Below, piece by piece: positions 16,562 through 24,562 of a stretch of 64,000 nucleotides of DNA. Made by a program: the position numbers and the translations under genes. The notes beneath the pieces were generated by a model that was not told the DNA's origin, did not search any database, and was given only the letters and a program-made list of their open reading frames with translations. The stretch comes from an uncultured Odoribacter sp. (lineage in GTDB: Bacteria; Bacteroidota; Bacteroidia; Bacteroidales; Marinifilaceae). The stretch lies in contig CALUKE010000003.1 of assembly GCA_944321165.1 (NCBI GenBank), positions 124,001-188,000 of the forward strand, read 5' to 3'. The first letter of the stretch is position 1, and each line of letters starts with the position of its first letter.

Positions 16562-16634
16562 TCGAGATGACTGGACTTGAACCAGCGGCCTCCACGTCCC
16601 GAACGTGGCGCGCTACCAACTGCGCTACATCTCG
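16562..16634 (-). tRNA. tRNA-Pro (anticodon CGG)
   Basis: 73 nt. The acceptor stem CGAGATG/CATCTCG, the D-stem GCGC/GCGC, the anticodon stem CCACG/CGTGG with loop TTCGGGA (anticodon CGG), and the T-loop TTCAAGT all pair. The discriminator base is A and CCA is not encoded. Confidence 0.95.
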
Positions 16635-16644
16635 TTTGCGGTTG

Positions 16645-16652
16645 CAAATGTA
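16645..16652 (-). promoter_or_regulatory. -7 box for tRNA-Pro
   Basis: On the minus strand this reads TACATTTG, 10 bp upstream of the tRNA 5' end. The tRNA-Arg gene has the same arrangement. Confidence 0.6.
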
Positions 16653-16675
16653 ATAAAAGTATCAGGAAAAAGTAC

Positions 16676-16683
16676 TATATTTG
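16676..16683 (+). promoter_or_regulatory. -7 box for the rbfA operon
   Basis: TATATTTG, 31 bp before the rbfA ATG, matches TAnnTTTG. Confidence 0.55.
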
Positions 16684-16714
16684 TTGAAAATTTTTTCAAT
16701 TTAATTCAAAAATC

Positions 16715-17050
16715 ATGGATTCCATCAGACAAAACAAGGTTGCACGATTGATACAGAAGGACTTAAGCGAAATATTCCAACAAGAATGTAAAACATATGC
16801 AGAAGGTGCCATGCTGTCGGTAACCACCGTACGGGTCAGTCCGGACCTTTCTTATGCTAAAATTTACATCAGTATTTTCCCGTCCGAACGGACCGATGCG
16901 GTCATGAAAAGCCTGGAAGAAAAGAATAAAAACATCCGGTTTATCCTGGGCAAGAAAATCGGGAAACAGATGCGCATCATACCAGAGCTTCGATTTTTTG
17001 TCGATGACAGTTTGGATTACATCGATAAAATAGATGAATTATTAAAATGA
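16715..17050 (+). CDS. rbfA: Ribosome-binding factor A
   Basis: 111 residues, the usual size. The KH-like fold is marked by IRQNKVARLIQKDLSEIFQQ at the start, VTTVRVSPDLSYAKIYIS in the middle and RIIPELRFFVDDSLDYIDKI at the end. It binds the 30S subunit during late 16S rRNA maturation. Its stop codon overlaps the next start (ATGA), so the ABC permease downstream is translationally coupled. Confidence 0.96.
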   Translation: MDSIRQNKVARLIQKDLSEIFQQECKTYAEGAMLSVTTVRVSPDLSYAKIYISIFPSERTDAVMKSLEEKNKNIRFILGKKIGKQMRIIPELRFFVDDSLDYIDKIDELLK

Positions 17051-18249
17051 AACTGTCCTTTTTCATTGCCAGACGTTATCTGTTTTCCAAAAAGAAACAG
17101 AATGCCATCAATATCATCTCTGTGATCAGCGTTGTCGGAGTAGCCATCGGCACCTCCGCATTGGTGATCATATTATCCGTATTCAATGGCATCGATCTGT
17201 TGTTGCAAAAAAGTACAGACAGTTTTACGCCGGATTTAGTGATTACCCCTTCTTCCGGCAAGTTTTCCGCATTCGACAGCACCTTGTTGCTGGCACTCCG
17301 GCAACATCCGGGAATTGCCAGCTATCATCCGGTCATCGAAGAAAAAGCCCTTGTCAAGTATGAAGAAAAACTACTTCCGGTCACCATCAAGGGAGTCACA
17401 GAAACATATGCCCGGGAAACCCACCTGGAAGACAATATCATACAAGGAACTTTCCGATTGAAAGAGGGAGATACCTACCAGGCAGTCATCGGCTACGGGC
17501 TGGCGGCTGAATTGGGTATCGGACTTCACCTGTTAAGTCCGATGACCTTTTATTATCCCAACAAAAAAACAGGATTAACCACCTCGGCCTTGAATACGGA
17601 ACGACTTTATCCCTCTGCGCTTTTCTCCTCCCAGCAAGAAATCGAAGCACAATATGTTCTTACAGATCTGAGCTGGGCACAACAATTTTTCGGCGCGGCA
17701 CAACAAATATCTAAAATCGAAATCCGACTCTCCGACAGCCGGCAGCTTTCGACCGTCAAAGAAGAGCTGGCGCCCTTTATCGATTCATCCTACCGTCTGG
17801 AAGACAAATTCGAACTGAACAGAGCCTTCTATGCCATGATGAAATCGGAAAAATTGGCCGTATTTCTGATTCTGCTGTTTATTCTGCTTATCGCCTCTTT
17901 CAACATTATCGGTTCCATATCCATGCTCATTCTGGATAAAAAAGAGGATCTCTGCACCTATAAAGCACTGGGAATGAATAACAGACACATCATTTCCATA
18001 TTCAAAACCGAAGGTAATCTGATCACTGTCGCCGGAGCCCTGATCGGTCTCGTCACAGGAACAGCCATCTGCCTGTTGCAGGAACGATACGGTCTGATCA
18101 CCCTGGGTGACGGCAGCTATATCATCTCTGCCTATCCGGTCAAGATTGTCATCAGCGATATCTTATACATCATACTGGCCGTATTGTTGATCGGTTACAC
18201 AGCCTCCTATTTCCCGGTAAGATACCTCGTCAATAAACTTGCTAAATAA
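17047..18249 (+). CDS. LolC/E-type ABC transporter permease (FtsX family)
   Basis: 400 residues: an N-terminal helix after a short basic start (FFIARRYLFSKKKQNAINII), a large periplasmic domain (about 45-260), then three helices in the C-terminal FtsX-like domain (KLAVFLILLFILLIASFNII and onward). The layout and the SMLILDKKEDLCTYKALGMN segment match the permease subunits that release lipoproteins from the inner membrane. The ATPase partner (LolD) is not encoded nearby. The gene overlaps rbfA by four bases and precedes a cyclophilin gene. Confidence 0.87.
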   Translation: MKLSFFIARRYLFSKKKQNAINIISVISVVGVAIGTSALVIILSVFNGIDLLLQKSTDSFTPDLVITPSSGKFSAFDSTLLLALRQHPGIASYHPVIEEKALVKYEEKLLPVTIKGVTETYARETHLEDNIIQGTFRLKEGDTYQAVIGYGLAAELGIGLHLLSPMTFYYPNKKTGLTTSALNTERLYPSALFSSQQEIEAQYVLTDLSWAQQFFGAAQQISKIEIRLSDSRQLSTVKEELAPFIDSSYRLEDKFELNRAFYAMMKSEKLAVFLILLFILLIASFNIIGSISMLILDKKEDLCTYKALGMNNRHIISIFKTEGNLITVAGALIGLVTGTAICLLQERYGLITLGDGSYIISAYPVKIVISDILYIILAVLLIGYTASYFPVRYLVNKLAK

Positions 18250-18256
18250 CGTTATT

Positions 18257-19069
18257 ATGAAAAAGATTTTTTGCCTGATTTGCGGGATTTGCCTGTTTTT
18301 AAATGGAAACGCCCAAGAAAAAGAAGTAAGAGCAGTCATTGAAACCAACCTCGGTAACCTCGTCGTGAAATTGTACAACGACACGCCGAAACACCGGGAC
18401 AACTTCATCCGTCTGGCAAAAGCAGGCCACTATGACGGCACCCTATTCTATCGTGTCATTCAAAACTTCGTCATCCAGGCAGGCTCTTCCGACAGCAGAA
18501 AAGCCATCAAGGGTGCTGCAATCGGCTACGGAACCCCCATTGTCATCGATGCAGAAATTAAACCGGAACATTATCACAAAAAAGGAGCCCTGGCAGCTCC
18601 CCGTCAACCGGACCGGGTCAACTTTTTCAAAGAATCAGACATCTCGCAGTTTTACATCGTCCAGGGAAGGAAATACGACCCCAAAGAACTGGAAATCATC
18701 GAAAAACAGGTAAATGTACCGATCAAAAGAGCCATCCAGCGCAAGTACTATACACCGGAGAAAAAAGCCATATTGGATACTTTGCGAAAACAGAAAAAAG
18801 TAAAAGAATTCCGGGAAATCGCCAACAAGATAAAACAGGATATCGCCTTTGAATGGAATGCCAACCCCAACAAGATCTATATGCCGGACGAAAAAAAAGA
18901 AGCCTATATCCAGGAAGGCGGCGTTCACCATCTGGACAAAGAATATACTGTCTTCGGTGAAGTAGTAGAGGGCTTCGACGTCATCGATAAAATAGCCGCC
19001 CTGCCGACAGACGGCAACGACCGGCCGCTTACCGACGTCAGAATAAAAGTCCGTATCTTAAACGAATAA
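18257..19069 (+). CDS. Secreted cyclophilin-type peptidyl-prolyl isomerase, with insertion
   Basis: 270 residues from the ATG at 18257, which gives a signal peptide ending at NGNAQ. Cyclophilin motifs are present: VIETNLGNLVVKLYNDTPKH, GTLFYRVIQNFVIQAG and QFYIVQGRKY. Between QFYIVQG and the final HLDKEYTVFGEVVEGFDVIDKI lies a charged helical insertion of about 75 residues not found in small cyclophilins. It is expected to act in the periplasm on proline isomerisation in envelope proteins. A paralogue with the same insertion is at 48247-49047. Confidence 0.92.
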   Translation: MKKIFCLICGICLFLNGNAQEKEVRAVIETNLGNLVVKLYNDTPKHRDNFIRLAKAGHYDGTLFYRVIQNFVIQAGSSDSRKAIKGAAIGYGTPIVIDAEIKPEHYHKKGALAAPRQPDRVNFFKESDISQFYIVQGRKYDPKELEIIEKQVNVPIKRAIQRKYYTPEKKAILDTLRKQKKVKEFREIANKIKQDIAFEWNANPNKIYMPDEKKEAYIQEGGVHHLDKEYTVFGEVVEGFDVIDKIAALPTDGNDRPLTDVRIKVRILNE

Positions 19070-19084
19070 CCCATAGTTTCCTCC

Positions 19085-19480
19085 ATGAAGCTCAGAACTA
19101 TTTTTATTTTAATCAATTTCGTGTGGATTGCGATTATTTTCATCCTCTGTATTCTGCCTGGCGAAAAAATTCCCAATCCACACTGGAATATTCCTCATCT
19201 GGACAAAGTCGTTCATTTCGGCATGTATTTCATCCAATCGCTACTGCTTGCTTTCCCCCTGGAAAAATTCAGCCGCCTGAGAATCAGACAAATCTGTATA
19301 GTCACCGCTCTCGTAGCATTGCTGTACGGCGGAACCATCGAAATCCTGCAAGCCCGTTTTTTCCACCGCAGCGGCGATCTTTGGGACTTGGCAGCCAATC
19401 TCTCGGGAGGAATTGCCGGAGTGATCTGTTATCCCTGGCTGAAACGGCTTCTCCCACTGAAAAATCGAATTCTTCCCTAA
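19085..19480 (+). CDS. VanZ-like membrane protein
   Basis: 131 residues with about four helices and the family pattern HLDKVVHFGMYF, then GGTIEILQARFFHRSGDLWDLAANLSGG. VanZ-like proteins are integral membrane proteins of unclear biochemical role; one member lowers teicoplanin sensitivity. It is probably the last gene of the rbfA operon, 15 bp after the cyclophilin. Confidence 0.87.
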   Translation: MKLRTIFILINFVWIAIIFILCILPGEKIPNPHWNIPHLDKVVHFGMYFIQSLLLAFPLEKFSRLRIRQICIVTALVALLYGGTIEILQARFFHRSGDLWDLAANLSGGIAGVICYPWLKRLLPLKNRILP

Positions 19481-19508
19481 TTTTCAGTTTTCAATTTTCA
19501 ATTTTCAA
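19481..19508. repeat. Four 7-bp tandem units (TTTTCAA/G)
   Basis: TTTTCAG is followed by three perfect TTTTCAA units directly after the vanZ stop codon and just before the pheS promoter. Tandem TTTTCAA tracts recur between genes in Bacteroidales; a degenerate version is at 40857-40890. Confidence 0.75.
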
Positions 19509-19518
19509 TTAATTAAAG

Positions 19519-19526
19519 TAGTTTTG
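19519..19526 (+). promoter_or_regulatory. -7 box for pheS
   Basis: TAGTTTTG, 27 bp before the pheS ATG. Confidence 0.55.
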
Positions 19527-19553
19527 TAGTCTCGACCATCAAAAACAGGCACA

Positions 19554-20573
19554 ATGTTAGATCAGATTAAACAACTCATATCAGAAATCGGGAGTTTCAC
19601 AGCGACAACTCCTGAAGAAATTGAACAGTTCCGGATCAAGCATCTGAGTAAAAAAGGTACCATCGCCGCTTTATTCGATGATTTTAAAAATATTCCGAAC
19701 GAACAGAAAAAAGAGATCGGGAAAGCACTGAACGAATTAAAGACAACCGCTTTAGCCAAGGTAAACGAACTGAAAGAACGTCTTTGCAATGCCGACCAGG
19801 GGAAAACCGGTCTGGACCTGACCTTACCGGGAGATCCTATCAAAAATGGCAGCCGGCATCCCTTGTCCATCGTGAAAAATGAAATTCTGTCCATATTCAA
19901 CAAACTGGGCTTTACCATTTCGGAAGGGCCGGAAATCGAAGATGACTGGCACAATTTCTCAGCCTTGAATTTCCCGGAAGAACATCCGGCCCGGGATATG
20001 CAGGATACGTTCTTCATTGAAAAAAATCCGGACATTCTGTTGCACACTCACACCTCATCCGTACAGGTCCGCGACATGGAAACCCATTCATTGCCCATCC
20101 GCCTGGTCACGCCGGGACGTGTATTCCGCAACGAAGCGATCTCTGCCCGGGCTCACTGTATTTTCCACCAGATCGAGGCACTTTACATCGATGAGAATGT
20201 CTCCTTTGCAGACTTAAAGCAAACCCTGACCTATTTTGCCAAAGAGCTCTTCGGTCCGGAAACCCGGATCCGTCTGCGACCGTCCTACTTCCCATTCACC
20301 GAACCTTCGGCCGAAATGGACGTTTCCTGCTCCCTCTGCCACGGAGAAGGCTGTAACGTATGCAAAGGTACCGGCTGGCTGGAAATCCTGGGATGCGGCA
20401 TGGTCGATCCGAACGTATTGGAACTAAACGGTATTGACAAGGAAAAATACACCGGCTTTGCCTTGGGTATGGGCATCGAACGTATCGCCATGCTGAAATA
20501 CGGCATCAAGGACCTGCGGCTGTTCTTCGAAAACGACATCCGTTTCCTGGAACAATTCACCGCCGCCATATAA
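19554..20573 (+). CDS. pheS: Phenylalanine-tRNA ligase alpha subunit
   Basis: 339 residues. An N-terminal coiled coil (1-90) binds tRNA. The class II catalytic core contains GFTISEGPEIEDDWHNFSAL, HPARDMQDTFFI, TPGRVFRNEAISARAHCIFHQ and FGPETRIRLRPSYFPFTEPSAE; motif 3 is GFALGMGIERIAML. A zinc-ribbon-like SLCHGEGCNVCKGTGW segment lies before motif 3. The beta subunit (pheT) is not adjacent and must be elsewhere. A strong terminator follows. Confidence 0.97.
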   Translation: MLDQIKQLISEIGSFTATTPEEIEQFRIKHLSKKGTIAALFDDFKNIPNEQKKEIGKALNELKTTALAKVNELKERLCNADQGKTGLDLTLPGDPIKNGSRHPLSIVKNEILSIFNKLGFTISEGPEIEDDWHNFSALNFPEEHPARDMQDTFFIEKNPDILLHTHTSSVQVRDMETHSLPIRLVTPGRVFRNEAISARAHCIFHQIEALYIDENVSFADLKQTLTYFAKELFGPETRIRLRPSYFPFTEPSAEMDVSCSLCHGEGCNVCKGTGWLEILGCGMVDPNVLELNGIDKEKYTGFALGMGIERIAMLKYGIKDLRLFFENDIRFLEQFTAAI

Positions 20574-20590
20574 CAAAAAACATATCATAC

Positions 20591-20627
20591 AATGAGAGGG
20601 AGTCCCGATAAAAGACTCCCTCTCATT
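20591..20627. terminator. Bidirectional terminator between pheS and the OmpA gene
   Basis: A perfect 14-bp stem AATGAGAGGGAGTC / GACTCCCTCTCATT with a 9-base loop lies between convergent genes. The T-tract is short, so efficiency is uncertain. Confidence 0.75.
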
Positions 20628-20644
20628 GTTCTGTTCCGGTTCGA

Positions 20645-21475
20645 TCATTTCAAAATCTCCATCAATTTATCCAATCTCGGAGCCATGATAATCTCGGTAC
20701 GACGGTTATGCGCCCGACCTTCAGCCGTATCATTGCTGTCCACCGGCATAAACTCACCCCGTCCGCAAGGCAGTATCTGCAACGGATTCACCTGATAGTC
20801 CTGCGTCAGAATCCGCACCACAGAAGTTGCCCGCACCACACTCAGATCCCAGTTATCTTTAAACTGTACGGTCTTGATCGGTTTCGAATCCGTATGTCCC
20901 TCAATGAACACATCAATGTCATTCTGTTTCTTCAGAACCTCCGCCAATTTACCGAGAGCCTCTTTCCCCTGTCTGTTCACCAGAGCACTGCCTGATTCAA
21001 ACAAGAGCTTGTCAGACATGGCCACATAGATCTTGCCGTTCTTTTCCGTCACGGTCAACTCATCCGAGCTGAAACCGAGCAAAGCATCTTTCACGCTGTT
21101 CAGCAAATCCTGCAGACGCTTGTTCTGAGCCGCAATCTCTGTCTGCAATTCATTGATCGTCGCTTCCCGTTCGGCTAATTTCTGCATTTTCTCTTTCAGA
21201 AGCAGATTCAGTTTCTCCTGTTCAGACAAATTGGAATACAACGATGTCCGGTAATCCCGAATACTGTTACCCAAACGGGCCGTATCATTCTTCAGATCCG
21301 CCACCTGTTGTTGCAAACGGGCAATTTCGTTTTTCTGCCGATCCACATTCTCATTCAACATCCGCTCCCGACTCAAAGCCGACAGCCGTCCGTTTTCAGC
21401 CAGCAGATATTTCTTTTTTGACACACAGGAAGAAACTCCCACCAATAAACACAAAATAAAAATAATCTCTTTCAT
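20645..21475 (-). CDS. OmpA family peptidoglycan-binding lipoprotein
   Basis: 276 residues: a lipoprotein signal with lipobox VGVSSC, a long coiled coil (about residues 25-125, rich in E, L, Q and K), and a C-terminal OmpA domain containing FESGSALVNRQGKEALGKLAEV, DVFIEGHTDSKPI, NWDLSVVRATSVVRIL and the closing GRAHNRRTEIIM. The OmpA domain binds diaminopimelate in peptidoglycan and anchors the envelope, so the protein likely spans from a membrane through the periplasm. It is a single gene, divergent from the DUF1460 gene. Confidence 0.92.
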   Translation of the reverse strand: MKEIIFILCLLVGVSSCVSKKKYLLAENGRLSALSRERMLNENVDRQKNEIARLQQQVADLKNDTARLGNSIRDYRTSLYSNLSEQEKLNLLLKEKMQKLAEREATINELQTEIAAQNKRLQDLLNSVKDALLGFSSDELTVTEKNGKIYVAMSDKLLFESGSALVNRQGKEALGKLAEVLKKQNDIDVFIEGHTDSKPIKTVQFKDNWDLSVVRATSVVRILTQDYQVNPLQILPCGRGEFMPVDSNDTAEGRAHNRRTEIIMAPRLDKLMEILK

Positions 21476-21554
21476 CGATTTAAATGATAAATATACAACA
21501 ACCTATACCCTATTCTCACACCAACTTTTTCATACATCCGCTTCGGAGTCTGTA

Positions 21555-21562
21555 CAAAGATA
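21555..21562 (-). promoter_or_regulatory. -7 box for the OmpA lipoprotein gene
   Basis: On the minus strand this reads TATCTTTG, with TTA 17 bp upstream. It is divergent from the next promoter. Confidence 0.6.
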
Positions 21563-21603
21563 AATTATTTTTTGTGTTTTAACCGCATATAACGGAAATA
21601 TGA

Positions 21604-21611
21604 TAGCTTTG
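21604..21611 (+). promoter_or_regulatory. -7 box for the DUF1460 gene
   Basis: TAGCTTTG, 24 bp before the ATG. Confidence 0.55.
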
Positions 21612-21635
21612 TAATGAAATTCCAACACCGCCGAT

Positions 21636-22487
21636 ATGATTAAAATCTTATACATCACCTGGAGCCTGTTATTTTCATGTACAAATCCCCCGGATTCCCC
21701 ACTCGTCTTGGCAGACCGGCAAATATTGGACACTTTCTGGACATACGCCGGACAACATCGTCTGGAGACTCTGCCTGTCGCAGAACGGATCCCGTGGATT
21801 GCCAGCTTTTTCATTGGAACGCCCTACCAAAGCCATACTTTGGACCAGGGACCGGAAGAATCCCTCGTCATCAACCTGCACGAACTGGACTGTGTGACTT
21901 TTGTCGAAAATGTACTGGCATTGGCCTTTTTGAAAAGCTATACTCCCGAAGCGATCTCGGACTTTATTCGACAGCTCACCCGGATCAGGTACCGGAATGC
22001 CCGGATCACCGACTACAGCTCCCGGCTGCACTACTCCACCGACTGGCTGTATGAGATGCAGCAGATACATCTGCTCCATGATCCGACAGCCTCCGCCGGA
22101 GGTATTCCCCATCGCAAACAGGTCCATTTCATGTCGGAACACAGCGATCTTTATCCCCGACTCCAGCAACGCCCGGACTTGGTGGAAAAAATCAAAGAAA
22201 TCGAAACGGCAATCAATCAAAGAACGTATCACTATATTCCCAAGGAGCAAATCAACCAGGCCTCCGGCCAAATCCAGTCCGGAGACATTCTTTTGATTAC
22301 CACTCATACCAAAGGGTTGGATACCTCTCATCTCGGGTTTGCCTGGAAGGAAAAGGGGAAAATCTACTTGTTGCATGCCTCCAGCACAGAGAAAAAGGTA
22401 TGCATCAGCAAACAGCCCTTACAGGAATACATGCAAGGCATTCGCTCACAAAGCGGCATCATAATCGCCCGGGTCGTCCAGAAATAG
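21636..22487 (+). CDS. DUF1460 (NlpC/P60-like) putative cell-wall amidase lipoprotein
   Basis: 283 residues. A short hydrophobic start ends in a likely lipobox (SLLFSC). The probable catalytic cysteine is in LHELDCVTFVENVLAL, with candidate histidines in DTSHLGFAW and LLHASS. DUF1460 proteins have an NlpC/P60-like papain fold and are thought to be N-acetylmuramoyl-alanine amidase-like or gamma-glutamyl peptidases acting on peptidoglycan or its fragments. Two lipoprotein genes linked to cell-wall synthesis follow, supporting an envelope role. Confidence 0.86.
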   Translation: MIKILYITWSLLFSCTNPPDSPLVLADRQILDTFWTYAGQHRLETLPVAERIPWIASFFIGTPYQSHTLDQGPEESLVINLHELDCVTFVENVLALAFLKSYTPEAISDFIRQLTRIRYRNARITDYSSRLHYSTDWLYEMQQIHLLHDPTASAGGIPHRKQVHFMSEHSDLYPRLQQRPDLVEKIKEIETAINQRTYHYIPKEQINQASGQIQSGDILLITTHTKGLDTSHLGFAWKEKGKIYLLHASSTEKKVCISKQPLQEYMQGIRSQSGIIIARVVQK

Positions 22488-22497
22488 AAAATATTTT

Positions 22498-22511
22498 TGG
22501 CACAAGAATTG
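22498..22511 (+). promoter_or_regulatory. Sigma-54-like element upstream of the LpoB-like gene
   Basis: TGGCAC-AAGAA-TTG (then AT) matches the -24 half and the spacing of the sigma-54 consensus TGGCAC-N5-TTGCW, with one mismatch at the -12 C. It lies 29 bp before the ATG. A TATTTTTG (-7 type) overlaps at 22492-22499, so a primary-sigma promoter is the alternative. Confidence 0.35.
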
Positions 22512-22540
22512 ATTAAAAACAGAAAATAAAAAAACAGAGT

Positions 22541-23146
22541 ATGAAAAAAATCATTACAGGAATCCTCCTGATTACATTAACCCTTGCTTTTTGCAGCTGC
22601 AGCAGCAGCCGTAAAGTATCCCGTGTCAACACCAATGAAGTAATCGACCTGAGCGGCCGCTGGAACGACACCGACTCCCAACTGGTTTCCGCCGAGATGA
22701 TCAAAGATTTGCTCGGTTCCCGCTGGCTGCCGATTTATGAAAGCCAGCATCAGAACAAACGCCCGGTCATCGTCGTCGGTACAGTCATGAATAAAAGCCA
22801 CGAACACATCAATGCGGAGACTTTCATCAAGGACATTGAAAAAGCCATCATCAAAAACGGCAGCGTCCGTCTGGTACAAGCCGGAGAAAAACGACAGGAA
22901 CTCCGCACAGAACGGGACGAACAGAACCAGGGATACACCTCTCCGGAAACGGCCAAAAAATGGGGGCTGGAATTGGGAGCCGATTTTATGCTGCAAGGCA
23001 CCATCAACAGCATCGTTGACAGTTATAAAAAAGAACAGGTCGTCTATTACCAGATCGATCTCGAACTGACCAATCTGGAAACCAACGAAATCGTATGGAT
23101 GGGCGACAAGAAAATCAAAAAACAAGTCAGCGACAGAGCACTATAA
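22541..23146 (+). CDS. LpoB-like penicillin-binding-protein activator lipoprotein
   Basis: 201 residues with a lipoprotein signal (lipobox AFCSC) and a soluble domain. The segments RPVIVVGTVMNKSHEHIN, LGADFMLQGTINSI and LELTNLETNEIVWMGDKKIKK match the LpoB/COG3417 family. In E. coli LpoB reaches through peptidoglycan to activate PBP1b. Whether this homologue activates a PBP in Bacteroidota is inference. It is followed after 15 bp by a COG3014 lipoprotein, a pairing seen in other bacteria. Confidence 0.85.
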   Translation: MKKIITGILLITLTLAFCSCSSSRKVSRVNTNEVIDLSGRWNDTDSQLVSAEMIKDLLGSRWLPIYESQHQNKRPVIVVGTVMNKSHEHINAETFIKDIEKAIIKNGSVRLVQAGEKRQELRTERDEQNQGYTSPETAKKWGLELGADFMLQGTINSIVDSYKKEQVVYYQIDLELTNLETNEIVWMGDKKIKKQVSDRAL

Positions 23147-23161
23147 CTCCCACCGCAAAAA

Positions 23162-24544
23162 ATGAAACACAAATTTTTCATCGTTCTAGGGCTTTCCTGG
23201 CTGTTAACAGGCTGTGCCACCTGGTATCAGCGCACTGCCGCTTTTCAGGAGGCGGTAAGCCAGGGAGCATTCGAACGAGCGGAAAAAATCCTGCAAAAAG
23301 ACAAGAAACAAGCCCGCAATAAAAATAAAATACTGTATTACCTGAATCAGGGATACATCGCCTTTATGCTGGGGCATTACGAAAAAAGCAATCAGGCATT
23401 TGAAATTGCCGAACAGCTGACAGAAGAACAGCGACGCCAACCACTCACCGAAGCGGCAGTTCTGATTTCCAATCCGGAAATACGACCGTACCGGCCGGAA
23501 GATTTTGAAGTCGTCCTGATCAATTTTTACAAGGCTTTGAATTATCTTCAGTTGAATCAGATGGAAGAAGCCCTGGTGGAGGTCCGCAAAATCAACCTCC
23601 GGCTCCAGCAACTGAACGACAAATATCCGGATCACAAAAACCGATATCAACAGGACGCCTTTGCCCAACTGTTGATGGGACTGATATACGATGCCGCCGG
23701 CGACTACAACAATGCATTCATCGCCTATCGGAACGCATACAACACCTACCAGAATGATTACCGGCAAAATTTCAATCTGACAGTACCGGCACAATTAAAG
23801 AAAGATCTGTTAAGAACCGCCTTCCTGTGTGGATTTGGCGAAGAACTGCGACAATACGAAAGAGAATTTCAGGAAAAATACCAACCGGAACCACTTCCTT
23901 CACACGGTTCATTGGTACTTTTCTGGCTGAACGGTTTCGGACCGGTAAAAACAGAATGGGGACTTACTTTCAGTAAGATCGACCGGGGAGACGGAGTCGT
24001 TACATTTCACAACGAAGAGCTCGGTTTGAGCTTCCCGTTTTTCTGGGGAAACGGGTACAGTGACAACGACCGCTTTTCCCTGGCCGACGTAAACGTGATT
24101 CGGGTTGTTTTCCCGAAATACCTCGAACGCCCGTGTGCTTTCACTCAAGGAAACATCTATTATCAGGGAAAGAATTATCCGCTACAAACCGCAGAAGACA
24201 TCAACCAGATCGCTTTCAAAACCCTTCACGACCGTATGATTCGGGAACTCTCCGCTTCCCTGCTGCGGGTCGGTATCAAACAAGGCATCAAATATGCGGC
24301 CTCCAAACAAAACGAATGGGTCGGGTTGGCTGTCAGCCTCACCAATGCCTTCACCGAAAAAGCGGATACACGCAATTGGCAAACCCTTCCCTATTCCATT
24401 TCCTATACCAAAATTCCACTACAGATGGAGGAAAATCACATCGAACTTCGATTTTCCGATAGACAGGGCCGCCAGATCACACAGGAACTGACGGTCCCGG
24501 CACGGGGCAAACAGACCCGCTTTATGACTCACACCACCCTGTAA
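23162..24544 (+). CDS. COG3014-type lipoprotein of unknown function
   Basis: 460 residues. The lipobox is LLTGC. The N-terminal 200 residues are TPR-like helices (for example NQGYIAFMLGHYEKSNQAFE and YNNAFIAYRNAYNTY). The C-terminal half is a beta-rich domain with a conserved central stretch (GNGYSDNDRFSLADVNVIRVVFPKY). Proteins of this kind co-occur with LpoB-like lipoproteins, and an envelope-assembly role is plausible. It is the last gene of the DUF1460 operon and is convergent with the M20 dipeptidase. Confidence 0.78.
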   Translation: MKHKFFIVLGLSWLLTGCATWYQRTAAFQEAVSQGAFERAEKILQKDKKQARNKNKILYYLNQGYIAFMLGHYEKSNQAFEIAEQLTEEQRRQPLTEAAVLISNPEIRPYRPEDFEVVLINFYKALNYLQLNQMEEALVEVRKINLRLQQLNDKYPDHKNRYQQDAFAQLLMGLIYDAAGDYNNAFIAYRNAYNTYQNDYRQNFNLTVPAQLKKDLLRTAFLCGFGEELRQYEREFQEKYQPEPLPSHGSLVLFWLNGFGPVKTEWGLTFSKIDRGDGVVTFHNEELGLSFPFFWGNGYSDNDRFSLADVNVIRVVFPKYLERPCAFTQGNIYYQGKNYPLQTAEDINQIAFKTLHDRMIRELSASLLRVGIKQGIKYAASKQNEWVGLAVSLTNAFTEKADTRNWQTLPYSISYTKIPLQMEENHIELRFSDRQGRQITQELTVPARGKQTRFMTHTTL

Positions 24545-24562
24545 AGGAGAATCGGACAGACT

